Shown here: in pieces, positions 1-8,140 of the stretch | How positions within the stretch are numbered: the stretch's first letter is position 1 | How the letters are laid out: each line of letters begins with the position of its first letter | Source: Oceanicola sp. 22II-s10i | Lineage (GTDB): Bacteria; Pseudomonadota; Alphaproteobacteria; Rhodobacterales; Rhodobacteraceae | Assembly: GCF_002210105.1 (NCBI RefSeq) | Contig: NZ_AQQU01000001.1 | Location: 1,152,501 to 1,216,500, forward strand | DNA: 64,000 nt | Direction of reading: 5' to 3' | Notes under the pieces: generated by a model | What the model was told of the DNA's origin: nothing | Seen by the model: only the letters and a program-made list of their open reading frames with translations | The model's database searches: none | Made by a program: the position numbers and the translations under genes

Positions 1-228
1 CCCGAACCGCTGCAGCCGGATCGACGGGCAGGAGGCATAGGAATAGCCGTAGGCCATCTTGTTCACGAACAGGAAGTCGCCGATCAGCAGCGTGTCCTTC
101 ATCGAGCCCGAGGGGATCCAGAACGGCTGATAGAAGACCGTGCGGAACATGCCCGCGATGATCAGCGCCCAGAAGACCGTCTTGATGGTTTCCCAGATCG
201 CGCTGCCGAAACCGCCTTCTTCTGCCAT
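1..228 (-). CDS. lepB: Signal peptidase I, N-terminal part (cut by window edge)
   Basis: This gene runs off the left edge and only its first 76 codons are present. It starts at ATG 226-228 and reads MAEEGG. A hydrophobic segment (about residues 18-32) is followed by the signal peptidase box PSGSMKDTLL, whose second serine (Ser42) is the nucleophile in this family. LepB cleaves signal peptides of Sec and Tat substrates at the periplasmic face of the inner membrane. The catalytic lysine lies outside the window. It sits just downstream of acpS in the same orientation, an arrangement common in alphaproteobacteria (acpS-lepB-rnc-era), so it is probably co-transcribed. Confidence 0.95.
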   Translation of the reverse strand, partial: MAEEGGFGSAIWETIKTVFWALIIAGMFRTVFYQPFWIPSGSMKDTLLIGDFLFVNKMAYGYSYASCPSIRLQRFG

Positions 229-282
229 GTCGGATGCCTTCTGCTCTGCCTCAGAAGTTCATGAGGTCGGGGGGGCGTGGTG

Positions 283-729
283 TCAAGGTGAAGGCGGTAC
301 GGGCGACCCCGCGTCGCCGGTCACTTTTTCCGAGAGCGGCCGCGCCTCGATCACCACGAACGCCTGCGCCCAGGGGTGATCGTCGGTCAGGGTCACGTGA
401 ATGATCGCCTCGTGCCCCGGCGGGGTCATGCGGGCCAGCCGTTCGGCGGCCCAGCCGGTGACATGCATGACGGGCTGGCCTGTGCGCAGGTTCGACACCG
501 CCATGTCCTTCCACGCGATCCCCATGCGCAGCCCGGTGCCGAGCGCCTTGGAGCAGGCCTCTTTTGCGGCCCACCTCTTGGCATAGGTTCCGGCGGTGTC
601 GTGACGGCGTTCGGCCTTGCGCTGCTCGACCTCGGTGAAGACGCGGTTCCGGAACCGGTCGCCGAAACGGTCGAGCGTGCCCTGAATGCGCTCGATATTC
701 GCGAGATCGGTGCCGATGCCGAGGATCAT
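283..729 (-). CDS. acpS: Holo-[acyl-carrier-protein] synthase
   Basis: This enzyme transfers 4'-phosphopantetheine from CoA to apo-ACP, making the carrier active for fatty acid synthesis. The 148-residue product begins [15 protein letters not shown], with the Mg-binding Asp at position 8. It carries the second conserved block [16 protein letters not shown], with Glu57. It is slightly longer than the usual ~125-140 residues because of a C-terminal proline-rich tail. It lies between a small secreted protein gene and lepB, all on the minus strand, with only a short gap to lepB. Confidence 0.97.
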   Translation of the reverse strand: MILGIGTDLANIERIQGTLDRFGDRFRNRVFTEVEQRKAERRHDTAGTYAKRWAAKEACSKALGTGLRMGIAWKDMAVSNLRTGQPVMHVTGWAAERLARMTPPGHEAIIHVTLTDDHPWAQAFVVIEARPLSEKVTGDAGSPVPPSP

Positions 730-736
730 GAAGGGG

Positions 737-1201
737 TCAGTCCGGATAGTCCGCCGTTATCCGACCTGTAGCCTGATTGATCGTGACTGTCAGCGTGCGA
801 AACTCCGGGCGGGAGACATCGGCCGGATAGTCGGCGGCCGGCACGTAGAGCGTCAGGCCGCGCGCAGGATCATAGCTGGCCTCGATCGCGGAGATGTCGA
901 GCGCATAGAACCCGTAGCCGCCGGGCCCCCGGTCGACGATCCGGCACTGGCGCTCTCCGATCTCGTTGGTCGGGGGCGAAACGATCAGCAGGTGGAACGG
1001 CGCGCCGGCGGGTTCGATCATGTCGATGGCCGCGATGCGGATCGCCCCCTGCGCATAGGTGCGGGTGTTGTCCTCCCACGGTTCCGCAAGGAATTGGGCC
1101 GAGCCGCGCACGTCGCATTCGGAGACGTCTGCGGCCATGGCCGGGACGGCGGTGATCGCCGCGAAGGCGATGGCGGTGAAGGTCGCTGTGTGTCGCATCA
1201 T
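737..1201 (-). CDS. Small secreted protein of unknown function
   Basis: The product is about 154 residues. It has a clear Sec signal peptide ([19 protein letters not shown], probable cleavage after AMA) and a mature part with three cysteines (one in SECDVRG, one in RQCRI). I recognise no enzyme motif. Two in-frame ATGs (1199-1201 and 1196-1198) lie directly at the stop codon of the upstream deaminase gene, so translation is likely coupled. The longer frame further upstream would run through the deaminase gene and is rejected. It ends 7 bases before acpS. It is probably a periplasmic protein. Confidence 0.75.
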   Translation of the reverse strand: MMRHTATFTAIAFAAITAVPAMAADVSECDVRGSAQFLAEPWEDNTRTYAQGAIRIAAIDMIEPAGAPFHLLIVSPPTNEIGERQCRIVDRGPGGYGFYALDISAIEASYDPARGLTLYVPAADYPADVSRPEFRTLTVTINQATGRITADYPD

Positions 1202-1674
1202 TCCTGCGCATCCTCGTATAGCTTGATGACCTCGGCCTCGCGCAGCGGGCCGAAGGCGGTAAAGCCGCCTTTCGCGGCCTGCCGGAAATCGTCCAGATCG
1301 AGACCGGGGAACATGAAGTACTTGCCCGCCACATGGGCCTTGCCGGCGGCAAAGATCACACGGTCGATCCCGGCGAACCGCATCGCCGCCAGACACATCT
1401 CGCAGGGCTGAAGGCTGGAAAGGAGCGTGCAGCCCGACAGGTCGGAGTGGCCCAGCCCCTCGGCGGCGCGCGAGATGGCGACGATCTCGGCGTGACGGGT
1501 CGGATCGTGCTTCAGATGCACCTCGTTCTCGCCAAGGGCGAGGACCTCTTCCCCGCGCATGACGGCGGCGACGATGCCTGCCTTGGCGCCGTCGCCGGCA
1601 AGTTCACGGGCGCGGGTGTTGATGCGGACAAGGACGGCGTCCTCGGCTTCGGTGATGGGTGACAGCTCGGGCAT
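1198..1674 (-). CDS. Nucleoside/guanine deaminase-like zinc enzyme
   Basis: This is a 158-residue member of the cytidine/deoxycytidylate deaminase superfamily. The zinc site is visible as H61-A-E63 and P-C91-E-M-C94, the arrangement of enzymes that hydrolytically deaminate a nucleobase, nucleoside or tRNA adenosine. The sequence looks more like stand-alone nucleoside or guanine deaminases than like TadA, but the substrate cannot be fixed from sequence. Its stop codon overlaps the start of the following secreted-protein gene. It lies 36 bases downstream of pdxJ. Confidence 0.85.
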   Translation of the reverse strand: MPELSPITEAEDAVLVRINTRARELAGDGAKAGIVAAVMRGEEVLALGENEVHLKHDPTRHAEIVAISRAAEGLGHSDLSGCTLLSSLQPCEMCLAAMRFAGIDRVIFAAGKAHVAGKYFMFPGLDLDDFRQAAKGGFTAFGPLREAEVIKLYEDAQE

Positions 1675-1710
1675 GACGCCTCAACCCCGCTGCGCCGATC
1701 GCGGTTCCCG

Positions 1711-2457
1711 TCAGCCGCGTGCCTCGTCCATCAGGCGGCGCATTTCGCGGATCGCCGGTTCCAGCCCGCGAAAGATCGCCTCGCCGATCAGGAAGTGGCC
1801 GATGTTCAGCTCGCGCACCTCGGGGAACGCGGCGACCGGCTTGACGGTGTCATATGTCAGCCCGTGCCCGGCATGGACCTCCAGCCCGAGGGAATGGGCG
1901 AACGCGGACATCTCGGCCAGCTTGACCAGTTCCTCGTCCCGCTCTGCCAGGCGCGCCTCGGCATGGGCGTCGCAATAGGCGCCGGTGTGCAGTTCGATGA
2001 CCTCGGCGCCGATGCGGTGCGCGGCCTCGATCTGTTTCATGTCGGCGGCGATGAAGATCGAGACGCGGCACCCGGCCTCGCGCAGCGGCGCGATGAAATG
2101 CGCCAGCTTGTTTTCTTCGCGCGCGACCTCCAGCCCGCCTTCGGTCGTCCGCTCCTCGCGCTTTTCGGGGACGAGGCAGACGGCGTGCGGTTTGTGGCGA
2201 AGCGCGATTTTCTGCATCTCGTCGGTCGCCGCCATCTCGAAGTTGAGCGGCACCGACAGCACCTCCATCAGCCCTTCGATATCCGCGTCCGAGATGTGGC
2301 GCCGGTCCTCGCGCAGGTGCGCGGTGATGCCGTCGGCCCCGGCTTCCTCGGCCAGTTTCGCGGCGCGCAGCGGGTCGGGATAGGCGCCGCCACGGGCGTT
2401 CCGCACGGTGGCGACATGGTCGATGTTCACGCCGAGGCGCAGGTGGGGCTGGGGCAT
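1711..2457 (-). CDS. pdxJ: Pyridoxine 5'-phosphate synthase
   Basis: PdxJ condenses 1-deoxyxylulose 5-phosphate with 3-amino-2-oxopropyl phosphate to form pyridoxine 5'-phosphate, the ring-closing step of the DXP-dependent vitamin B6 route. The 248-residue protein shows the N-terminal [14 protein letters not shown] block, the [13 protein letters not shown] strand-loop and the [13 protein letters not shown] motif typical of this TIM-barrel family. Length is normal. It follows the DUF2062 gene by 13 bases and precedes the deaminase, in an operon order usual for Rhodobacterales. Confidence 0.97.
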   Translation of the reverse strand: MPQPHLRLGVNIDHVATVRNARGGAYPDPLRAAKLAEEAGADGITAHLREDRRHISDADIEGLMEVLSVPLNFEMAATDEMQKIALRHKPHAVCLVPEKREERTTEGGLEVAREENKLAHFIAPLREAGCRVSIFIAADMKQIEAAHRIGAEVIELHTGAYCDAHAEARLAERDEELVKLAEMSAFAHSLGLEVHAGHGLTYDTVKPVAAFPEVRELNIGHFLIGEAIFRGLEPAIREMRRLMDEARG

Positions 2458-2470
2458 GGGGTGCCTCCGC

Positions 2471-3130
2471 TCAGGACGATGACTTGCTTTCGGCTTTCGC
2501 CGCCTTGGCAGCCTTGATGCGTTTGATCCGCTCTTGCAAGGCCCCTTTCCGGCGGTGCTGGTAGGCGCGGATCACCGGCAGCGACAGGTAATAGGCCACG
2601 ATCCCGGCGATCAGGCCGGGCAGGATGCCGCCGATCATGTAGGGGTAGAATATGTCGTGATAGAACACCGTCAGCCCGTGCCAGTCCATGTCGTGATCGG
2701 TGAAGGCGGCGATCACGTTGTCCTTCAGGTCGGCGAAGGCGTCCGCGAACTTGCCGCCGATGGTGCGGTGCACCTCGCCGTCGGGGCGGGGCGGGCGGCC
2801 CAGCAGGAAATGCCCGGTCTGAAGCGAGATCACGGCGATCGGCAGGTACGTCAGCGGGTTGCCGACGAAGGTCGCCAGCAGCGCGGCGATGATGTTGCCG
2901 CGCATGATCTTGGCGATCAGTGCGGCGGTCACGAAATGCAGGCCATAGAACGGCGTGAAGACGGTGAAGACCCCGGCGAAGATCCCGCGTGCGATGCGGT
3001 CGGGGCTGTCGGGCAGGCGGCGGACGCGGTGTTTGACATAGTGAAACGCACGGGCCCAGCCAGTCCGGGGCCACAGGAATTCGGCCACGATCTGCCAGAT
3101 CGGTCGTCTGTCCCGTCGCTTAAAGACCAA
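2471..3130 (-). CDS. DUF2062 membrane protein
   Basis: This is a protein of about 219 residues with several hydrophobic segments ([39 protein letters not shown] and a C-terminal [20 protein letters not shown]). They match the DUF2062 family of inner-membrane proteins of unknown function. I place the start at TTG 3130, giving [13 protein letters not shown], which overlaps the end of rsh by 11 bases. An upstream in-frame ATG would extend it about 25 residues into rsh and looks less natural. The C-terminus is very lysine/alanine rich. It sits between rsh and pdxJ, as in related genomes. Confidence 0.85.
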   Translation of the reverse strand: MVFKRRDRRPIWQIVAEFLWPRTGWARAFHYVKHRVRRLPDSPDRIARGIFAGVFTVFTPFYGLHFVTAALIAKIMRGNIIAALLATFVGNPLTYLPIAVISLQTGHFLLGRPPRPDGEVHRTIGGKFADAFADLKDNVIAAFTDHDMDWHGLTVFYHDIFYPYMIGGILPGLIAGIVAYYLSLPVIRAYQHRRKGALQERIKRIKAAKAAKAESKSSS

Positions 3131-5279
3131 CCGCCTCTCTCCGCGTCTCGGCGCCTGCAGTATGATCCGCCGACGCATTCCGGCGCCTTTCGACCGACGC
3201 AACATCGGTCTCCGCTTCGAGTGCGGAGACGACGGTGTGAAGGTGTTCGGCGTCCCTGAGTTCGAGGTCTACGGACACTCGGTAAAAATCCGGCTTCCGA
3301 TCCACGAATCTCAGATCCGAGATATTGGCCTTCTGCTCTCCGATCAATGTGCAGATTCGACCCAGGACGCCCGCGTCGTTGCCCATCGTGATGTCGAGCG
3401 TAACCGGATAGACCGCCTTGTGCTTGCCAGCGTGCCAGTGCAGGTCCACCCAGCGGTCGGGCTGATCCTCGAAATCCGCCAGCCGTTCGCAGTCGATGGC
3501 ATGGACCACCACGCCGCGCCCGCGCCACGTGATGCCGACGATCCGTTCCCCCGGCAGCGGCTGGCAGCAGGTCGCGCGTTCGAAACTCTGACCGGCGGCC
3601 AGACCGATGACCGCGCGTTCCCATGCCACTGTATCGCCGTCGGGCGGGACGAGGTCGGGATAGATCGCCTTGACCACCTCGCGCGCCGACATCTCGGCAG
3701 AGCCCAGACGGGCCAGAACCTCGTCCCGGTCCGGCAGGCGCAGTTGTTTGGCAGCCGCGTCCAGCGCCTTGTCCGTGGCCTTGCGTCCGACATGTTCGAA
3801 GGCCGAGCGCGCGAGTTCCCAGCCCAGCTTGATGAAGCGTTCGCGGTCGACCTCGCGCAATGCGCGGCGGATGGCGGTCTTGGCCTTACCGGTTGCGGCG
3901 ATTTCCAGCCACGTGGCCTGCGGGGTCTGACCCTCGGCCGTCGTGATCTCGACCGACTGGCCGTTCTTGATCCGCGTCCACAGCGGCACCCGCATCCCGT
4001 CGATCTTGGCGCCGACGCAGGCGTTGCCGATCCTTGTGTGGATGGCATAGGCAAAGTCGATCGGCGTCGCGCCGCGTGGCAGTTTCACCACCTCGCCCTT
4101 GGGCGTGAAGCAGAACACCTTGTCGGTGTACATCTCCAGCTTCACCGCCTCGAGGAAGTCCTCGTGATCTTCCTCGGAGGTGAACTGTTCCGTCAGCCCC
4201 GCCAGCCACTTGGCCGGATCGACGGCAAAGGGGTTCTCGGACCGGACGCCATCGCGATAGGACCAGTGCGCGGCCACGCCCGCCTCGGCCACGTCATGCA
4301 TCTGCTGGGTGCGGATCTGCACCTCGACCCGCTTGCCGTCGCGGCCCGACACCGTGGTGTGGATCGAGCGGTAGCCGTTCGACTTGGGCTGGCTGATGTA
4401 ATCCTTGAACCGCCCCGGCACGGCGCGCCAGCGGCGGTGGATCGCGCCGAGCGCCCGGTAACAGGCGTCGTCGCTGCGGGTGATGATGCGAAAGCCGTAG
4501 ATGTCGGACAGGCGCGAAAATCCGACGCCCTTTTCCTGCATCTTGCGCCAGATCGAATAGGGCTTCTTGGCGCGACCGAAGACCTCGGCCTCGACGCCCG
4601 CCTGAGCCAGTTCGGTCCGCATGTCGCTGGTGATCCGCTCGATCACGTCGCCCGAGTCGGACTGGAGCGTCACGAAGCGGCGCAGGATCGACTGGCGCCC
4701 CTCGGGGTTCAGCACCTTGAAGGCGAGGTCCTCAAGCTCCTCGCGCATCCACTGCATCCCCATCCGCCCGGCGAGGGGGGCGAAGATGTCCATCGTCTCG
4801 CGCGCCTTCTGGACCTGCTTTTCATGCTTCATCGCCCGGATGGTGCGCATGTTGTGCAGGCGGTCGGCCAGCTTGACGAGGATGACGCGCAGGTCCTTGG
4901 ACATCGCCATCAGCAGCTTGCGGAAGTTCTCGGCCTGCTGGGTTTCGGTCGAGGACAGCTGCAGCTTGGTCAGCTTGGTGACGCCGTCGACAAGGTCCGC
5001 GATTTCACGGCCGAAAGTCTCGGCCACCTCGCCATAGCTGGCCTTGGTGTCCTCGATCGTGTCGTGCAGCAGGGCGGTGATGATCGTCGCATCGTCCAGC
5101 TTTTGCTGGGTCAGGATCGCGGCGACCGCGACGGGATGCGTGAAATAGGGCTCGCCCGACTGGCGGAACTGCCCCTCGTGCGCGGCGCGGCCATAGTCAT
5201 AGGCCGCGCTGATGAGTTTGGCGTTGGTCTTGGGATTGTAGGCGCGGACCAGGGCGATCAGGTCGTCGCAGGCGATCAT
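3120..5279 (-). CDS. rsh: Bifunctional (p)ppGpp synthetase/hydrolase
   Basis: This 719-residue RelA/SpoT homologue controls the alarmone (p)ppGpp. The N-terminal HD hydrolase domain has intact metal ligands (H48; H72-D73 in LLHDTIEDT). The synthetase domain contains YGFRII, the RFKDYIS element (the RXKD signature of bifunctional enzymes) and SNGYRSIHTTV. A TGS domain follows (VFCFTPKGEVVKLPRGATP), then a conserved CCQPLPGE segment and a C-terminal ACT domain. As in most alphaproteobacteria this is probably the only long Rsh enzyme, but that needs the whole genome. It lies directly downstream of rpoZ. Confidence 0.97.
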   Translation of the reverse strand: MIACDDLIALVRAYNPKTNAKLISAAYDYGRAAHEGQFRQSGEPYFTHPVAVAAILTQQKLDDATIITALLHDTIEDTKASYGEVAETFGREIADLVDGVTKLTKLQLSSTETQQAENFRKLLMAMSKDLRVILVKLADRLHNMRTIRAMKHEKQVQKARETMDIFAPLAGRMGMQWMREELEDLAFKVLNPEGRQSILRRFVTLQSDSGDVIERITSDMRTELAQAGVEAEVFGRAKKPYSIWRKMQEKGVGFSRLSDIYGFRIITRSDDACYRALGAIHRRWRAVPGRFKDYISQPKSNGYRSIHTTVSGRDGKRVEVQIRTQQMHDVAEAGVAAHWSYRDGVRSENPFAVDPAKWLAGLTEQFTSEEDHEDFLEAVKLEMYTDKVFCFTPKGEVVKLPRGATPIDFAYAIHTRIGNACVGAKIDGMRVPLWTRIKNGQSVEITTAEGQTPQATWLEIAATGKAKTAIRRALREVDRERFIKLGWELARSAFEHVGRKATDKALDAAAKQLRLPDRDEVLARLGSAEMSAREVVKAIYPDLVPPDGDTVAWERAVIGLAAGQSFERATCCQPLPGERIVGITWRGRGVVVHAIDCERLADFEDQPDRWVDLHWHAGKHKAVYPVTLDITMGNDAGVLGRICTLIGEQKANISDLRFVDRKPDFYRVSVDLELRDAEHLHTVVSALEAETDVASVERRRNASADHTAGAETRREAVGL

Positions 5280-5317
5280 TTTACCTTTGCGCCTCGTCTC
5301 TGCCGGGTCGGGCCCGC

Positions 5318-5671
5318 TTACCCCTGCCCCTGCGCTTCCATGAGCTGGCGCAGCAGGCGCTCTTCGCTCATGTCGTCTTCGGCGGGCTTGTCGATCTCTG
5401 CGCCCATGAGCAGGGACATGTTGTCGTCCTCGGGCTCGTCGACCTCGATCTGGCTCTGGTTGGCCTCGATCAGGCGTTCGCGCAGCTCGTCCGCGCTCTG
5501 GGTTTCCTCGGCGATTTCGCGCAGGGCGACCACCGGGTTCTTGTCGTTGTCGCGGTCCACCGTAATGGCCGCCCCGGCGGACACTTCGCGCGCACGATGT
5601 GCGGCGAGCATCACGAGCTCGAAACGGTTCGGAACCTTGTCAACGCAGTCTTCGACGGTCACGCGGGCCAT
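5318..5671 (-). CDS. rpoZ: RNA polymerase omega subunit
   Basis: The 117-residue product starts [20 protein letters not shown], followed by [13 protein letters not shown], the conserved omega core that helps fold and hold the beta' subunit. The C-terminal half is acidic and glutamate rich, as in other alphaproteobacterial omegas. The gene precedes rsh by 38 bases. The rpoZ-rsh pairing is widely conserved and makes sense because omega forms part of a ppGpp-binding site on RNA polymerase in proteobacteria. Confidence 0.96.
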   Translation of the reverse strand: MARVTVEDCVDKVPNRFELVMLAAHRAREVSAGAAITVDRDNDKNPVVALREIAEETQSADELRERLIEANQSQIEVDEPEDDNMSLLMGAEIDKPAEDDMSEERLLRQLMEAQGQG

Positions 5672-5724
5672 GGATCACTCCAGTGCATGGGAAGGTAGAG
5701 AGCGTTTTCTATGCACTCGCAGCG

Positions 5725-6303
5725 TCAAACACAAGGCGAATCGGCCAGTCTCACGACGCTTTGACGTTCTGTCGCGGGCAGATCCGCCCACATTTCCGCG
5801 ACGCTGCGCTCCAGAACCGGGTGACGCCAGTCCGGCGCGATGTCCATCAGGGGGCCGAGGACGAACGCCCGGTCCTGCATCCGGGGATGGGGGAGAATCA
5901 TCTGGCCCGGTGCTTCGGCGGCCTGCCTGTCGGCGGGCAGATCGTGCCAGTGCCACCATGTGACGGGGTCCGGGGCGACCGTGTTTCCGGCAGCCAGCAG
6001 GTCGAGGTCCAGCGTGCGGCCCCCCCATCTCAGGGTGCGGGTGCGGCCGAACTCCGTCTCGATCTCATGCAGCAGATCCAAGACGGCGCGGGGCGGCAGA
6101 TCGCTGTCCGCGGCGAAGGCCGCGTTGACGAAATCCGGCCCGCTGCCGGGGGGGAAGGCGGGGGTGCGATACAGGCTGCTGACCTGCAGTTCTGCAAGAC
6201 GGGTCCCGCGAATCCTTTTGAGTGCTGCATGGAGGACATCCAGAGGTTGAGCATCGTCAAGTGGCTGATTCCCGCCGATTGCGGCCAGATAACGCAAAGT
6301 CAT
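5725..6303 (-). CDS. folK: 2-amino-4-hydroxy-6-hydroxymethyldihydropteridine pyrophosphokinase
   Basis: HPPK transfers pyrophosphate from ATP to hydroxymethyl-dihydropterin in folate synthesis. The 192-residue frame from ATG 6301-6303 starts MTLRYLAAIGGNQP. It contains the pterin/ATP-binding RWGGRTLDLDLL stretch and the late PRMQDRAFVLGPL motif. A longer frame adds 16 unconserved residues upstream and I reject it. It is divergent from the NYN-domain gene and upstream of rpoZ, so it may be the first gene of the left-hand operon. Confidence 0.93.
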   Translation of the reverse strand: MTLRYLAAIGGNQPLDDAQPLDVLHAALKRIRGTRLAELQVSSLYRTPAFPPGSGPDFVNAAFAADSDLPPRAVLDLLHEIETEFGRTRTLRWGGRTLDLDLLAAGNTVAPDPVTWWHWHDLPADRQAAEAPGQMILPHPRMQDRAFVLGPLMDIAPDWRHPVLERSVAEMWADLPATERQSVVRLADSPCV

Positions 6304-6439
6304 GCCGGAAATTCCTATACCTTTGGACAGAGTGGCCGTCTTGATGCACACTCGCGTTCAGCCTAATTAAGCCTTGGTCGCCGCACCATATTAGACACTC
6401 ACGGATGCCAGGCGGCCCAAATAGTCGGAAGGGTTTTTG

Positions 6440-7009
6440 ATGTTCTACAAAGACGAACGGCTGGCGCTGTTCATCGATGGATCGAATCTGTACGCCGCTG
6501 CCAAGGCGCTCGGGTTCGATATTGATTATAAGTTGTTGCGTCAGGAATTCATGCGCCGCGGCAAGTTGCTGCGCGCGTTCTACTACACAGCCCTCCTCGA
6601 AAACGACGAATATTCGCCGATCCGCCCCCTGGTCGACTGGCTCCACTACAACGGCTTCACCATGGTGACCAAGGCCGCGAAGGAGTATGTCGACAGCCAG
6701 GGCCGTCGCAAGGTCAAGGGGAACATGGACATCGAACTGACCGTCGATGCCATGGAACTTGCGCCGCGGGTCGACCATATCGTGCTGTTTTCCGGGGATG
6801 GTGACTTCAAGCCGCTGGTGGAAAGCCTCCAGCGTCAAGGAGTCAGGGTTTCTGTCGTTTCCACGATCCGCAGCCAGCCGCCGATGATCGCGGACGAACT
6901 GCGGCGTCAGGCCGACAACTTCATCGAGCTCGACGAGCTGAAGGAAGTGATCGGTCGTCCGCCGCGGGATCAGACCGACGACCGCGTGCGCGCGGTCGCG
7001 GGTTCCTGA
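6440..7009 (+). CDS. NYN-domain ribonuclease-like protein (LabA/DUF88 family)
   Basis: This 189-residue protein has the PIN-like NYN fold. The acidic metal-binding residues appear in LFIDGSNLY near the N-terminus, [12 protein letters not shown] in the middle and [13 protein letters not shown] later. The family contains Mg-dependent RNases and LabA-like proteins; the RNA target is unknown. The start is set at ATG 6440 with a purine-rich GGAAGGG upstream; a TTG one codon earlier would add a single residue. It stands alone between divergent folK and ispH. Confidence 0.9.
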   Translation: MFYKDERLALFIDGSNLYAAAKALGFDIDYKLLRQEFMRRGKLLRAFYYTALLENDEYSPIRPLVDWLHYNGFTMVTKAAKEYVDSQGRRKVKGNMDIELTVDAMELAPRVDHIVLFSGDGDFKPLVESLQRQGVRVSVVSTIRSQPPMIADELRRQADNFIELDELKEVIGRPPRDQTDDRVRAVAGS

Positions 7010-7103
7010 TCGCAGACAACCGCCCGAGGGGCCGTCCGCGTCTTTACGTCGGCGGCCCGCTGGCCTAGGTCGTCAGGCAGACACCCTTCACTCAGGTGAC
7101 CGC

Positions 7104-8057
7104 ATGTCCGACCGACCGCCGCTGACGCTCTACCTCGCCGCACCGCGCGGATTCTGCGCGGGGGTCGATCGTGCGATCAAGATCGTGGAAATGGCGCTTC
7201 AGAAATGGGGCGCGCCTGTCTACGTGCGGCACGAGATCGTGCACAACAAGTTCGTCGTCGATGGCCTGCGCGACAAGGGCGCGGTGTTCGTCGAGGAACT
7301 GGACGAATGCCCGCCGGACCGCCCGGTGATCTTCTCGGCCCACGGTGTCCCCAAGAGCGTCCCGGCCGAGGCCGCGCAGCGCGAGATGGTGTTCGTCGAC
7401 GCCACCTGCCCGCTGGTCTCCAAGGTGCATATCGAAGCCGAGCGTCATTCCGAGAACGGCCTGCAGATCGTCATGATCGGCCATGCCGGGCATCCGGAAA
7501 CGATCGGAACGATGGGTCAGCTGCCGCAGGGCGAGGTCTTGCTGGTCGAGACCGAGGCGGATGTCGCGACCCTGTCCGTGCGCGATCCGGAACAGCTGGC
7601 CTTCGTCACCCAGACGACCCTGTCGGTCGACGACACCGCCGGGATCGTCGCGGCGCTCAAGGCGCGGTTCCCGGCTATCGTCGGCCCGCACAAGGAAGAC
7701 ATCTGCTACGCCACCACCAACCGGCAGGAGGCCGTGAAGGCGATGGCGGGCAAGATCGACGCGATGCTGGTGGTCGGTGCGCCGAATTCGTCCAACTCGC
7801 GCCGTCTGGTCGAGGTCGCGGCGCGTCAGGGCTGCGGCTATGCGCAACTGGTGCAGCGGGCCACGGAAATCGACTGGCGCGCGCTGGAGGGCATCCGCAG
7901 CATCGGCATCACAGCCGGCGCCAGCGCGCCCGAGGTGCTGGTGGACGAGGTCATCGCGGCGCTCAAGGCGCGATACGATGTGACCGTCGAACTGGTCGAG
8001 ACGGCGCAGGAGCGGGTGGAGTTCAAGGTGCCCCGCGTGTTGCGCGAACCGGCCTGA
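7104..8057 (+). CDS. ispH: 4-hydroxy-3-methylbut-2-enyl diphosphate reductase
   Basis: IspH is the last enzyme of the MEP isoprenoid pathway, reducing HMBPP to IPP and DMAPP with a [4Fe-4S] cluster. The 317-residue protein has all three cluster cysteines in family context: APRGFCAG (Cys18), [11 protein letters not shown] and [10 protein letters not shown]. It also shows the substrate loop GAPNSSNS. Length is typical. It is followed after 83 bases by the caspase-like gene in the same direction. Confidence 0.97.
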   Translation: MSDRPPLTLYLAAPRGFCAGVDRAIKIVEMALQKWGAPVYVRHEIVHNKFVVDGLRDKGAVFVEELDECPPDRPVIFSAHGVPKSVPAEAAQREMVFVDATCPLVSKVHIEAERHSENGLQIVMIGHAGHPETIGTMGQLPQGEVLLVETEADVATLSVRDPEQLAFVTQTTLSVDDTAGIVAALKARFPAIVGPHKEDICYATTNRQEAVKAMAGKIDAMLVVGAPNSSNSRRLVEVAARQGCGYAQLVQRATEIDWRALEGIRSIGITAGASAPEVLVDEVIAALKARYDVTVELVETAQERVEFKVPRVLREPA

Positions 8058-8140
8058 TCGCGGCGCCCCGCGTCTCAGGACAGGTTTTTTCACATGACAG
8101 GCCGCGGTCTACGGGCGATCCTCCGCACCGGAGGTGCCCG

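Noticed and set aside
3162-5963. 933-aa plus-strand open frame
   Set aside because: It is antisense to rsh and rpoZ, shows no domain and has the composition of a GC-rich shadow frame.
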